Positions 14,838-23,658 of a DNA stretch of 64,000 nucleotides are shown in pieces. Within the stretch, counting starts at the first letter, position 1. Every line of letters starts with the position of its first letter. Under the pieces are notes generated by a model. It worked only from the letters and a program-made list of their open reading frames with translations. It was not told the origin of the DNA and searched no databases. Origin of the DNA: Empedobacter sedimenti. Its GTDB lineage: Bacteria; Bacteroidota; Bacteroidia; Flavobacteriales; Weeksellaceae. The position numbers and the translations under genes are program-made. The stretch spans positions 1 through 64,000 of the forward strand of contig NZ_JASCQG010000012.1 of assembly GCF_030005555.1 (NCBI RefSeq). The letters are read 5' to 3'.

Positions 14838-17465
14838 ATGAATAATCTATATAAATTTATTTTAACCTTATTCCTAACACTTCCTGCTCTTATATTTGGT
14901 CAAATTCATGTAAGAGAAACCGCTACTGGAAATGCTTCTGGAGCAAACTGGGACAACGCCATGTCTTATGCTAGCATGGTTAATCAAGTAAATTCTATAA
15001 CAAATAGAAATTCTAATATTTTGATAAAATTATACCAAGGAAATTATTTGGCTACAAATGCTATCGATTTTCGCGGTTTTTTTAAAGTTGAAATAACAGG
15101 TGGTTATATATATGAAATTGATCCAGAAACAGGTGGTTGGTTAGAAAGAAGTGGTGATGAAACAACATCGGTTATTGATGGTCAAAATGCAACAAAGCTA
15201 TTTAAGTTTGAAAATAATTTAGACGTAACATTAAAAAATTTCACTTCGAGAAATGCTAATCCAACATCTCCAACAGAAAATGGTTCTTTGATCTCCTTTA
15301 TCAATTCCCCTAATCTAAAATTAAAATTTGAGCACATTGTTTTTAACAACAATAATCTATCAAATACCAGTGCAGTTTATATTGACAATATACAAAGTTT
15401 TGAAACTGATTTCACTCAATTTCATAACAATAGAGCTACAATTAATTCTCCGAATAATGGAAGTGCTTTGTATATCACTAATACAGGAACAGTAAAAATT
15501 AATAACACTACTTTCAAAGATAATTATTCGTCATCAAAAGGAGCTGCTTTATATCTAAAAGACCTTGCTGATGTAAAAATGGAGCAAATTGTTGGTAATA
15601 ATACAAATACAGGATACGTCTACAATTTTGAGAATAATATAAGTTTAGAAAATGGAGGGGCTATTTACAATGACAATAGTAATCTAAGTTTAACGGCTGT
15701 TTATTTTAAAAATAATGAAAGCAGAAAAAATGGAGGAGCCATTTACAGTACACCAAACTCAAAAAATGATTTAAGTAGAATTCATTTTGAAGAAAATAAA
15801 GCTCAGATTGGTGGTGCTATTTACAACGAAAGTAATAATGATTACAGAATTCAAAGTTCTTTGTTCAATCGAAATGTAGCAACTAATTATGCAGGTGGTA
15901 TTTACAATAAAAAACAACTTTTGATAACGAATGCAACTTTTGTAAATAACACAAATTCAGCCATTGTTTATGCTACAAATTCTAGAAACACCATTTATAA
16001 TAGTATTTTTTATCTTAATCGTGGAAATGCGGGGAGTTTAAAGAAAGATCTTTCTTCAGAAATTCAAAATAATCAATCTGCAATAAACGATATCCAATAT
16101 AATATTGTTGAAGAGTACTCTACAGCGAATCACAATATTGTTGCAGATCCTTTGTTTGTTGACAATAATAATAATTTCACTTTAAAAATTACCAATAATA
16201 ATTCAATGATGCAAGTTCTTAGCCCTGCATTTAATGCAGGAAAAGAAGAATTGTTTAGCAATATTACAGGTAGGGCTACAACAGGATCATTTGATTTGGA
16301 CAAAAGAAATAGAAACTATGGAAATTCGTTAGATTTAGGAGCTTACGAATTAACCTTTGATTCAAATTTTCTTTTCCCAGATTGCCCTTCTATCATAACG
16401 CCTTACGATAATGAAGAAAATGTAGCATTGCGTCCTAATATTTCTTGGAATAATATTAATAATGCAAATCAATATCAATTAATAGTTCAAGAACAAGGTT
16501 TTGCAGATCCAACAATCAATCTACCTGTTCTCGCTACTACTATAAATAATACAAACTTTAATAATTACACAACCGACTTAAAACCTAATACCTTTTATCA
16601 TGTGCAGATCCATCCAGAAAATACGCTTATCGGTGTAAAACGTGAAACCTGTCCTGTTTTTAAATTCAAAACAATGGATATTCCTACAATTCCAACTTGT
16701 ACAACAGCTATTATACCTGCAAACGGAGAGCAAGGAGTATCATTAACACCGACAATAAAATGGAATAAAATCTCTAATGCAACTTCTTATCAATTAATTA
16801 TAGGTACAGCCCAAGATGGAAATGATATTTTAGATAGAAATGTAGGAAACGTTGATTCGTTCACTCTTTCTACTTTAACTCACAACACAACGTATTTTGT
16901 CAAAATAATTGCGATCAATGCAGTTGGTCCAGCAGTATCTTGTGTATCTACTACATTTACTACATTACTTCCACCAGATCCGTGCGAACAAGTCAAAGTA
17001 TCTGTAAATGTTTCAAAAAAAGATGTTACAGTAAATGTTGTAAATGGTCAAAAACCTTACGAATACAGAATTAATGAAGGAACGTGGCAAACAACAAATC
17101 TCTTTCCTGATGTAGCTGTTGGTCGTCATACAATTGAAATTAAAACAGCAGAAGGTTGTCAAAAAAGTGTCATTTTTGAAATCCCAAGTTTTTATAATTT
17201 AATCTCTCCTAATAATGACGGAAAAAATGATGAACTAGATTTTTCTTTTCTTAAATTTAAACAAAACGCCTCTATCCTAATAGTAGATCGCTTTGGCAAA
17301 ACTGTTTTTAAAGACAATGGAGAAAATAATTTTATTTGGAAAGGTAAACAAGCTAACGGAATGGTTTTACCAACCAATACATATTGGTATTTTTTGGAGT
17401 GGAATGAACAAAATTCTGAAACAAAAAATAAACTACAAGGATGGGTATTACTCAAAAATAAATAA
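14838..17465 (+). CDS. T9SS type B secreted beta-helix / fibronectin-type protein
   Basis: The 875-aa protein opens with a signal peptide (MNNLYKFILTLFLTLPALIFGQ). Residues about 30-450 form a right-handed beta-helix with many GGAIYN-type repeats, as in PMP-like or pectate-lyase folds. Residues about 515-615 and 620-710 look like two fibronectin III-like modules with WN-N--YQL signatures. Residues about 715-785 resemble a SprB-type repeat ending in EGCQKSVIFEIP. The last 90 residues (SPNNDGKNDELDF to LQGWVLLKNK) are the gliding-motility-associated C-terminal domain, a type B T9SS sorting signal. It is probably exported by T9SS and surface-attached, perhaps as an adhesin. The ligand is unknown. 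Confidence 0.85.
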   Translation: MNNLYKFILTLFLTLPALIFGQIHVRETATGNASGANWDNAMSYASMVNQVNSITNRNSNILIKLYQGNYLATNAIDFRGFFKVEITGGYIYEIDPETGGWLERSGDETTSVIDGQNATKLFKFENNLDVTLKNFTSRNANPTSPTENGSLISFINSPNLKLKFEHIVFNNNNLSNTSAVYIDNIQSFETDFTQFHNNRATINSPNNGSALYITNTGTVKINNTTFKDNYSSSKGAALYLKDLADVKMEQIVGNNTNTGYVYNFENNISLENGGAIYNDNSNLSLTAVYFKNNESRKNGGAIYSTPNSKNDLSRIHFEENKAQIGGAIYNESNNDYRIQSSLFNRNVATNYAGGIYNKKQLLITNATFVNNTNSAIVYATNSRNTIYNSIFYLNRGNAGSLKKDLSSEIQNNQSAINDIQYNIVEEYSTANHNIVADPLFVDNNNNFTLKITNNNSMMQVLSPAFNAGKEELFSNITGRATTGSFDLDKRNRNYGNSLDLGAYELTFDSNFLFPDCPSIITPYDNEENVALRPNISWNNINNANQYQLIVQEQGFADPTINLPVLATTINNTNFNNYTTDLKPNTFYHVQIHPENTLIGVKRETCPVFKFKTMDIPTIPTCTTAIIPANGEQGVSLTPTIKWNKISNATSYQLIIGTAQDGNDILDRNVGNVDSFTLSTLTHNTTYFVKIIAINAVGPAVSCVSTTFTTLLPPDPCEQVKVSVNVSKKDVTVNVVNGQKPYEYRINEGTWQTTNLFPDVAVGRHTIEIKTAEGCQKSVIFEIPSFYNLISPNNDGKNDELDFSFLKFKQNASILIVDRFGKTVFKDNGENNFIWKGKQANGMVLPTNTYWYFLEWNEQNSETKNKLQGWVLLKNK

Positions 17466-17466
17466 C

Positions 17467-17497
17467 AAAAAAACCTCTCAAAATTTGAGAGGTTTTT
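17467..17497. terminator. Bidirectional terminator
   Basis: AAAACCTCTCAAA and TTTGAGAGGTTTT are nearly continuous inverted arms with T/A flanks. It lies between the T9SS cargo gene (plus) and the ferredoxin gene (minus). Confidence 0.85.
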
Positions 17498-17519
17498 ATA
17501 TGTAAAGTTGTGACGATTT

Positions 17520-17870
17520 TTACTCTAAGTGCATAAACGCTTTTTTACTCAAAAGACGTTCCTCGCTTTCTACGTGGTTATCATCAGGCACACAACAATC
17601 CACTGGGCAAACTGCCGCACATTGTGGTTCTTCGTGGAAACCTTTACATTCAGTACATTTATCAGGAACAATGTAATAAACCTCATCACTCACAGGATCT
17701 TGTACCGCATCAGCATCAAAAGTAACACCATCTACGTTTACAATAGTCCCTGAAAGAGAAGTTCCTTCAGAATATTTCCAATCAACAGCCGCTTCATAAA
17801 TCGCGTTGTTTGGACATTCTGGCTCACATGCTCCACAATTTATACATTCATCTGTAATAATTATAGCCAT
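17520..17870 (-). CDS. 4Fe-4S dicluster ferredoxin
   Basis: The 116-aa electron-transfer protein has two cluster motifs: CINCGACEPECP (CxxCxxCxxxCP) at the N-terminus, and CTEC with a later CAAVCP (CxxCx8CxxxCP), as in YfhL/Alvin-type ferredoxins. I start at ATG 17870 (MAIIITDECINCG). The frame remains open upstream to 17960, but those 30 residues are not ferredoxin-like and overlap the divergent gene. The C-terminus is acidic and ends SKKAFMHLE. It is divergent from an acyl-CoA reductase, an arrangement I recall from other Flavobacteriia. Confidence 0.92.
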   Translation of the reverse strand: MAIIITDECINCGACEPECPNNAIYEAAVDWKYSEGTSLSGTIVNVDGVTFDADAVQDPVSDEVYYIVPDKCTECKGFHEEPQCAAVCPVDCCVPDDNHVESEERLLSKKAFMHLE

Positions 17871-17899
17871 TGTATCTGTTTTTTTATTTCCTACATTTG
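17869..17899 (+). promoter_or_regulatory. Promoter of the acyl-CoA reductase gene
   Basis: ATTG (17869-17872), a 19-nt spacer and TACATTTG (17892-17899) form a near-perfect consensus. The -33 element overlaps the start codon of the divergent ferredoxin. On the opposite strand TAATTTTG (17913-17906) could be the ferredoxin -7 box. Confidence 0.55.
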
Positions 17900-17932
17900 T
17901 AACCACAAAATTACATTTAATTTTCAGAAAAA

Positions 17933-18994
17933 ATGACATTTGAACAAAGGATTTCAGCATTTAACGAATTAGGACAGTTTTTTAATTTTATTTTAAATAA
18001 CGATTCTATTTCGGATGTAGACTTGAAACATAAATTTGAGAATTGGAAAGAAGAAGCTACTTACGCAATTAGCGATGCAGAAGCATACAACAATTGGTTT
18101 ACAAAAGAGAATATTACGTTAGCTTTAAAAAGCTGGTCTGAAGCTTTAACGACGGATAATTTATTCGCTTGGACAAAAGATTATCCTTTTGCTAAAAAAC
18201 CAAAAAATGTCGGAATCATCATGGCTGGAAATTTACCTTTGGTTGGTTTTCATGATTTACTTTCTGTTGTTATTTCTGGAAATAATGCGTTAATTAAAAC
18301 ATCGTCAAAAGATGATAAATTAATCAGACTAGCTATAAAATATTTGTATTCTATTGATGAAGAATTCAAAACGATTATTCAAACAATTGAACGATTAGAA
18401 AATTTTGATGCCGTTATTGCAACAGGAAGTAACAACACCGCTCGTTATTTTGAGCAATATTTTGGTAAAGTTCCTAACATTATTCGTAAAAATAGAACTT
18501 CGGTTGCTGTATTGAATGGTTCGGAAACTGAAGAAGAGTTGAAAAAACTGGGTGATGATTTATTTATTTACTTTGGATTAGGTTGCCGAAATGTGACAAA
18601 GCTTTATGTAAAAAATGAGGCACAATTACCTAAAATTTTCGAAGCTATTTTTCCTTGGGGCGATGTAATTAATCATCCAAAATATGCAAATAATTACGAT
18701 TACAATCGTGCAATATTTTTGTTAGGAAAAGATGAGTTTTTAGATAACAATTTTGTTCTAATGAAAAAAGACACCGCTTTACATTCTCCAATTGCAGTTG
18801 TAAACTTTGAAGTTTATGAAGATGTAAATGATGTAAAAAATTATTTGATCGAAAATGAAAATCAAATACAATGCGTGGTTGGAAACGATATGAAAGATAA
18901 TCCGAACAATGTTGAATTTGGACAAACTCAATTCCCGAAATTAACTGATTACGCTGATAATATTGATACGCTGAAATTTTTGGCGGAGTTGTAA
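17933..18994 (+). CDS. LuxC-type acyl-CoA reductase
   Basis: The 353-aa protein has the aldehyde-dehydrogenase-like LuxC fold. The motif GLGCRNVTKLYV holds the probable catalytic Cys, and NVGIIMAGNLPLVGFHDLL is the nucleotide-binding segment. LuxC enzymes reduce acyl-CoA or acyl thioesters to aldehydes. There are no other lux genes here, so bioluminescence is not implied. The adjacent divergent ferredoxin may be functionally linked, but this is not shown. It is monocistronic and ends at the palindromic terminator at 19001. Confidence 0.85.
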   Translation: MTFEQRISAFNELGQFFNFILNNDSISDVDLKHKFENWKEEATYAISDAEAYNNWFTKENITLALKSWSEALTTDNLFAWTKDYPFAKKPKNVGIIMAGNLPLVGFHDLLSVVISGNNALIKTSSKDDKLIRLAIKYLYSIDEEFKTIIQTIERLENFDAVIATGSNNTARYFEQYFGKVPNIIRKNRTSVAVLNGSETEEELKKLGDDLFIYFGLGCRNVTKLYVKNEAQLPKIFEAIFPWGDVINHPKYANNYDYNRAIFLLGKDEFLDNNFVLMKKDTALHSPIAVVNFEVYEDVNDVKNYLIENENQIQCVVGNDMKDNPNNVEFGQTQFPKLTDYADNIDTLKFLAEL

Positions 18995-19000
18995 AACTAA

Positions 19001-19034
19001 AAAAACCTTCACAAATTTGTGAAGGTTTTTTTTT
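19001..19034. terminator. Bidirectional terminator, perfect palindrome
   Basis: AAAAACCTTCACAAA and TTTGTGAAGGTTTTT form a perfect 30-bp palindrome followed by more T. It separates the acyl-CoA reductase from the convergent outer-membrane protein gene. Confidence 0.9.
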
Positions 19035-19038
19035 ATGT

Positions 19039-21129
19039 TTAAAACGTTGCTGCTCCTGCAGTTTGATTTTCTAATTTACGATTAATATTTGTTTTCTTAC
19101 CCGTTGCAAAATCAAAGCTTAATCCAAGTACAAACATTGATTTGTTGTCCCAAATTTTTCCTACGCGCGAATAATCTACATATTGTTTATCCATTGTTTT
19201 TTGCTTGTAAGTTGACGGCATTCCAACCCAATACATTCCTGTTGTAAACGTCCAATTGTTGTGTTTATAACTCGCAAAAGCGTGACTCATATTTTCTTGC
19301 GTATACAACAAAGCGCCACCCAATGTATAATACGGAATATTAAATTGATAATTGATATTAAAGTTTTTGTAAACAGACGAAATCAAGAAATAATTTCCGA
19401 TATAATCATTCTTCAAAATTCTTCCATCTTTTGTTTTGAAGCGCTCTGTTGCCGGAGCCACATTTACTTTTAACGTTAAAATATCTGTTCCAAAAGGCTT
19501 GATAGAACCTGTAATCTGAACGCCGTAACGTTGCGAATTTTGAGCATTCTCGTACGTTAGTTTATACCCTTCTATTTTTCCATTCACTATATTCTGTAAG
19601 TACAATTGATTGATAGGATCTTTTGTATAATGATAAAACGCGTTTGTATTTAAATCAAAATACTTTGAATTGAACGAATAAATCAAATTATTCCCAAACG
19701 ATTTCTGAATCGATAAATACGGATTTCCTTCTTGTGTAATATTCTCTACAACTTGCATTACGTTTTTACTCAAAGCAGAATTCCACGGACTAGTCGGTTT
19801 GTAAGAACTTGTAAATCGTAGATTCTGATTCTTTGCCAATTCATAACCCAATACTAGTTTCGGGGTAAAAGTCCACGTATCTGTTTTTGTATCTTCGTTT
19901 TTGTTGTGAACATTCGTCAAACCAACACCCAAACGATACGATAACTTTTTCGCTTTTCCAGAATATTCAGAATAGACATATTGTTCTAAATAATTTACTT
20001 TATTACTTGATGGTCCATTCAAATTAACTAAATTATTATCTATCGAATTATTCGAAATTCGGTAACCCGAATTTAATTTTCCTTTCTCAAAACTATGCGT
20101 ATGCGCAATTTCTCCAACAATTCCTTTTTGATCAGCTTCTAAATTTGTCAAATAATTGTACTGCTCATCTCCTGAAGCTGTCACCCATTCACGCGTTTCG
20201 TCCATAGATTTCGTCGTATACATTGATCCTACAAAATTTAGACTTAATTCGTCTTTTGTTCCTAATTTTCTCGAATAATAAAGATCTAAAGTTGGTTTAG
20301 AATAGTTAGAATTTGAATGTTTATATGTTGAATGATCAGTTAATAAATTATTTTGGTAAAACAAACTTGTTCCGTTTGCATAAACAAACCCTGAATTAAT
20401 ATTCATATCAAATTTGGCTTGAAAAGCATATCTATCCGAATCTGAATTGGTATATCTTAATAAAATTGATTGATCAGTGTAACCAAAATATTCGTTGCGT
20501 TGATTTTCTGTACGGTAATGAACATTATTTAGATTATAATCATAAATATTCATCGAAGTTCTATCTTTATAATCTCTTAAATAAATATTATACTCTAATC
20601 CAAAATTATTTTTCCCTTTTGTGATATTTGCATAAGCTGAGCCGTTAATAAAACCTGTAGTCAATGCTCCTGTAAGATCTGCACCATAAACATAACCATT
20701 CTCGGGATTTCGCGTAATCAAATTCACCACCTGATCCGCACGATTTGCATAACGAGCTGGCGGAATATCAAAATACTCAACTCGTACCACGTCTTTTGGT
20801 TTCACAGCACGAATCTGCATATCTGTTGCTTCAATTCCATTTATCAACAGTAGTGTTGTTCCTCCTTTTGTACTTTGAATTGAATTAGAAATTGGATCAA
20901 CTATTAATTCTGGTAAGGTATTTAATAAATCTTTCGCATAACGAGCTTTTTCTAACGCTTCTTTATCAAATGTATAAACAGCTTTGTCAGCAAACATTTT
21001 TTTACGTTGCGCAACTACCAAAACTTCTTTAATTTCGATTGGATTATAATCTAAAGAATCTGTTTTTTCTTCTTGTGCAAAGGATAAAATACCGACCAAA
21101 GATGCGGCAAGGATAATTATTTTCTTCAT
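19039..21129 (-). CDS. TonB-dependent-receptor-like outer membrane beta-barrel protein
   Basis: The 696-aa protein has a signal peptide (MKKIIILAASLVGILSFAQ). A short plug-like domain covers about residues 32-135 (EVLVVAQRKKMF to DQVVNLITRNPE). A long barrel of alternating aromatic/polar strands follows, of the OMP_b-brl_3 type. There is no carboxypeptidase-like leader domain before the plug, unlike the receptor at 30569. The substrate is unknown. The family is TonB-coupled import across the outer membrane. The gene is transcribed alone. Confidence 0.85.
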   Translation of the reverse strand: MKKIIILAASLVGILSFAQEEKTDSLDYNPIEIKEVLVVAQRKKMFADKAVYTFDKEALEKARYAKDLLNTLPELIVDPISNSIQSTKGGTTLLLINGIEATDMQIRAVKPKDVVRVEYFDIPPARYANRADQVVNLITRNPENGYVYGADLTGALTTGFINGSAYANITKGKNNFGLEYNIYLRDYKDRTSMNIYDYNLNNVHYRTENQRNEYFGYTDQSILLRYTNSDSDRYAFQAKFDMNINSGFVYANGTSLFYQNNLLTDHSTYKHSNSNYSKPTLDLYYSRKLGTKDELSLNFVGSMYTTKSMDETREWVTASGDEQYNYLTNLEADQKGIVGEIAHTHSFEKGKLNSGYRISNNSIDNNLVNLNGPSSNKVNYLEQYVYSEYSGKAKKLSYRLGVGLTNVHNKNEDTKTDTWTFTPKLVLGYELAKNQNLRFTSSYKPTSPWNSALSKNVMQVVENITQEGNPYLSIQKSFGNNLIYSFNSKYFDLNTNAFYHYTKDPINQLYLQNIVNGKIEGYKLTYENAQNSQRYGVQITGSIKPFGTDILTLKVNVAPATERFKTKDGRILKNDYIGNYFLISSVYKNFNINYQFNIPYYTLGGALLYTQENMSHAFASYKHNNWTFTTGMYWVGMPSTYKQKTMDKQYVDYSRVGKIWDNKSMFVLGLSFDFATGKKTNINRKLENQTAGAATF

Positions 21130-21209
21130 GGTTAATTCTACAATTAAGTATTCGTGTTACAATAATGACGTACGAATAACCAAGATGTTACACATTATAT
21201 GCAATTATT

Positions 21210-21240
21210 TTTGATAACTTTACACGGAACAATATTTTTG
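21210..21240 (+). promoter_or_regulatory. Consensus promoter abutting a TTG start
   Basis: TTTG (21210-21213), a 19-nt spacer and TATTTTTG (21233-21240) give a full consensus. It ends only 2 nt before the assumed TTG start at 21243, so transcription would begin at or inside the first codons. Confidence 0.55.
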
Positions 21241-21242
21241 AT

Positions 21243-21674
21243 TTGAAAAAAATAATTCCTTTTATCGCTCTATTTTTAAGTTTCAATGTCCTTTTTGCGC
21301 AAGAAGCGAATCAATCGCCAACTGAATATCGTATAGAAAGTTTCCAAACTCCTTTGGTTGCAAAAAAAATGATGTACGATTGGTTTGGAAAATGGAACAA
21401 AGTAATCTACACAGAAGACAATAAGGCTTTGTTAGTCTGGACAAATAGAGCTGTTATTAATGAATCTCCCGAGGTTTTTACAATTATTACCTCGAGTATA
21501 GAGAATGAAGAAGAAATGTTTGGGACAGTTCAAATCCTAACATCAAATGGTCATGATGCTTTAGCTAAAAATTCGCCCTATCGTGAATATTTGAATGAAT
21601 TTATCAAGACACTTTCTAAGCAAAAAAATACAAATAAAAAGTTTTTTAAGGAATATCTAAAAGTTGAATATTAG
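21243..21674 (+). CDS. Secreted protein of unknown function
   Basis: The 143-aa protein has a clear signal peptide (KKIIPFIALFLSFNVLFAQ); I recognise no domain. The frame has no ATG at the natural start, so translation must begin at TTG 21243; the next Met (near residue 43) would lose the signal peptide. The mature part is mixed alpha/beta in character with a basic C-terminus. It is followed after 14 nt by another small secreted-protein gene, probably in the same transcript. Confidence 0.6.
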   Translation: MKKIIPFIALFLSFNVLFAQEANQSPTEYRIESFQTPLVAKKMMYDWFGKWNKVIYTEDNKALLVWTNRAVINESPEVFTIITSSIENEEEMFGTVQILTSNGHDALAKNSPYREYLNEFIKTLSKQKNTNKKFFKEYLKVEY

Positions 21675-21688
21675 TTAAAATTAATATC

Positions 21689-22165
21689 ATGAAATATAAA
21701 TTTCTTTATTTTCTGTTCCTATTTTCTATTTATTCTTTTGGACAGGATAGAATTACATCAATGACTATTGAAAATTATGCAAGTCATATCATACCAAGTG
21801 GAGTTAAAATTGATTTTACGAATACAACTTCTATGTTTCATCCAAAAAACACAGATAAAGTAATTGTGCTTTACACTAAAAGTATGTTGAAAGGGAAAAA
21901 TCAAGAAAAGGAAATCCTTCTTAGTAAGAATGATTTTTCAGAAATTGAAGATAAAATTCTTGATTTAAATTTTTCAGATTTTATTAAAGATCGAAAAACA
22001 ATTTCTCTTGATGGATACACTACTAAGCTAAGTATAAATGCTAGTTATGAAGATAATAATACGATTGTTTTAGAAACATCAGATTCTCAATCTAACAAAT
22101 TATATGCAGTTATAACATTAATTTTAGCAAAACTAAATCTCAAAGAAAAAGATTTTTATAGATAA
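21689..22165 (+). CDS. Secreted protein of unknown function
   Basis: The 158-aa protein has the signal peptide MKYKFLYFLFLFSIYSFGQ. The rest (KDKVIVLYTKSML, ILLSKNDFSEIEDKILDL) is charged and soluble-looking, with no recognised family. It lies 14 nt after the preceding unknown secreted protein, and both end at the terminator 22167-22200, so they probably form a two-gene unit. Confidence 0.65.
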   Translation: MKYKFLYFLFLFSIYSFGQDRITSMTIENYASHIIPSGVKIDFTNTTSMFHPKNTDKVIVLYTKSMLKGKNQEKEILLSKNDFSEIEDKILDLNFSDFIKDRKTISLDGYTTKLSINASYEDNNTIVLETSDSQSNKLYAVITLILAKLNLKEKDFYR

Positions 22166-22166
22166 A

Positions 22167-22200
22167 AAATCCTTCAAGTAGAACTTGAAGGATTTAGTTT
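22167..22200. terminator. Bidirectional terminator
   Basis: AAATCCTTCAAG, loop TAGAA, CTTGAAGGATTT with flanking A and T runs. It lies between the 158-aa gene (plus) and ftsY (minus). Confidence 0.85.
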
Positions 22201-22219
22201 TTATAGAAATTAAATTCTC

Positions 22220-23182
22220 TTAATTATTTCGTTTAAAGAAAGAATCGACAAACTCCATTTTATTGAAAGCTTGTAAATCATTGATTCCTTCACCAACACC
22301 AATGTATTTTACGGGAATCTGAAATTGATCCGAAATTCCGATTACAACTCCACCTTTCGCTGTTCCGTCTAATTTGGTCACAGCTAAAGAAGAAACTTCT
22401 GTTGCTTGTGTAAATTGTTTGGCTTGTTCAAAAGCATTTTGACCAGTAGAACCATCTAACACTAATAAAACTTCATGTGGAGCATCTGGAATTACCTTTT
22501 GCATCACGCGTTTTATTTTTGTCAACTCGTTCATCAAATTAACCTTATTGTGCAAACGTCCTGCAGTATCAATTAACACAACATCTGCATTTTGTGCAAC
22601 TGCTGACTGAATGGTATCAAATGCAACCGAAGCAGGATCAGAACCCATTGCTTGTTTCACAATTGGCACACCAGCTCTTTCTGACCAAATCACTAATTGA
22701 TCAACTGCCGCAGCACGAAACGTATCAGCTGCTCCAAGAACAACTTTTAAGCCTTGCGATTTGAACTGAGAAGCTAACTTCCCTATTGTAGTTGTTTTTC
22801 CAACTCCATTTACTCCAACTACCATAATTACGTATGGTACATCTTTCTTTGGAATGGCAAAACCATTTGTATCTTCTATATTATTTTCTGAAAGTAAAGC
22901 AGCAATTTCTTCACGAAGAATTAAATCTAACTCAGAAGTCGAAACATATTTATCACGCTCAACACGTTCTTCTATTCTACGAATAATTTTAATTGTTGTT
23001 TCAACACCAACATCAGATGAAATTAACACTTCTTCTAAATCATCTAAAACCTCATCGTCTACTTTAGATTTTCCTACAACAGCACGACTGATTTTATCAA
23101 ACAAAGATGTTTTAGATTTCTCTAAACCTTCATCTAATTTTTCTTTGCTTTCTTTTCCTAATATTTTCTTGAACCAACTCAT
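22220..23182 (-). CDS. ftsY: Signal recognition particle receptor FtsY
   Basis: This SRP-receptor GTPase docks ribosome-SRP complexes at the membrane. The 320-aa protein has a short N-terminal region followed by the NG domain. G1 GVNGVGKTTTIGKL, the ADTFRAAA and DTAGRLHNK motifs, TKLDGTAKGG, and the closing GVGEGINDLQAF are all present. The long acidic A domain of E. coli FtsY is absent, as is usual in Bacteroidota. It lies downstream of DUF4295 behind a terminator, so it is probably transcribed separately. Confidence 0.96.
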   Translation of the reverse strand: MSWFKKILGKESKEKLDEGLEKSKTSLFDKISRAVVGKSKVDDEVLDDLEEVLISSDVGVETTIKIIRRIEERVERDKYVSTSELDLILREEIAALLSENNIEDTNGFAIPKKDVPYVIMVVGVNGVGKTTTIGKLASQFKSQGLKVVLGAADTFRAAAVDQLVIWSERAGVPIVKQAMGSDPASVAFDTIQSAVAQNADVVLIDTAGRLHNKVNLMNELTKIKRVMQKVIPDAPHEVLLVLDGSTGQNAFEQAKQFTQATEVSSLAVTKLDGTAKGGVVIGISDQFQIPVKYIGVGEGINDLQAFNKMEFVDSFFKRNN

Positions 23183-23235
23183 TAAAAGTTAATTTATCTT
23201 AAAAATTTTGTACGAAGATACATAAACTCAAGGAA

Positions 23236-23262
23236 ATAAAAAAGCCGCCCAAAGAGGCAGCT
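23236..23262 (-). terminator. Terminator of the rpmB-rpmG-DUF4295 unit
   Basis: On minus AGCTGCC and GGCGGCT pair (one U-G wobble) around TCTTTG, followed by a T6 run. It lies 38 nt after the DUF4295 stop. Confidence 0.75.
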
Positions 23263-23300
23263 CAATTAACCTTAAATATTTTTTTAGCTATGCTAACAGA

Positions 23301-23450
23301 TTATTTCGCGAAGAAAGAATCAGCTTCGTCAGCGTTAACTACTTTTTCAACAAATACGTAAGCTCCAGATTTAGGAGACTTTACCATTTTGATTACTTTG
23401 GTCATTTTTTTAGACCCTGTTTGTAGGGTTGCTACTGTCTTTTTTGCCAT
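23301..23450 (-). CDS. DUF4295 family small basic protein, possible ribosomal protein
   Basis: A 49-aa basic protein, MAKKTVATLQTGSKKMTKVI onward, ending ADSFFAK. It sits 14 nt downstream of rpmG in the rpmB-rpmG transcript, a linkage conserved in Bacteroidota. Its size, charge and position suggest a ribosomal protein. I recall that a new large-subunit protein, bL38, was reported from the Flavobacterium johnsoniae ribosome structure. That this family is bL38 is my unverified association. Confidence 0.85.
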   Translation of the reverse strand: MAKKTVATLQTGSKKMTKVIKMVKSPKSGAYVFVEKVVNADEADSFFAK

Positions 23451-23464
23451 CGTCTAAAATTTTA

Positions 23465-23647
23465 TTATTTGATCTCCTTGTGAACTGTATACTTTTTCAA
23501 TACTGGGTTGAATTTTTTCAACTCAATACGATCTGGAGTATTTTTTTTGTTTTTTGTAGTGATGTAGCGAGACATTCCTGGCATACCACTCTCTTTGTGC
23601 TCAGTACATTCTAAAATAACTTGTACTCTATTTCCTTTTTTTGCCAT
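23465..23647 (-). CDS. rpmG: 50S ribosomal protein L33
   Basis: This 60-aa bL33 reads [17 protein letters not shown] and [13 protein letters not shown]. Only one Cys remains, so this is the zinc-free (C-) form rather than the four-Cys form. It lies 11 nt after rpmB and 14 nt before DUF4295, in one transcript. Confidence 0.95.
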   Translation of the reverse strand: MAKKGNRVQVILECTEHKESGMPGMSRYITTKNKKNTPDRIELKKFNPVLKKYTVHKEIK

Positions 23648-23658
23648 GGTGAATTAAA

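Noticed and set aside
17870-17960. Longer ferredoxin start adding 30 residues.
   Set aside because: The extra residues are not ferredoxin-like and overlap the divergent gene and its promoter; MAIIITDECINCG is the usual family start.
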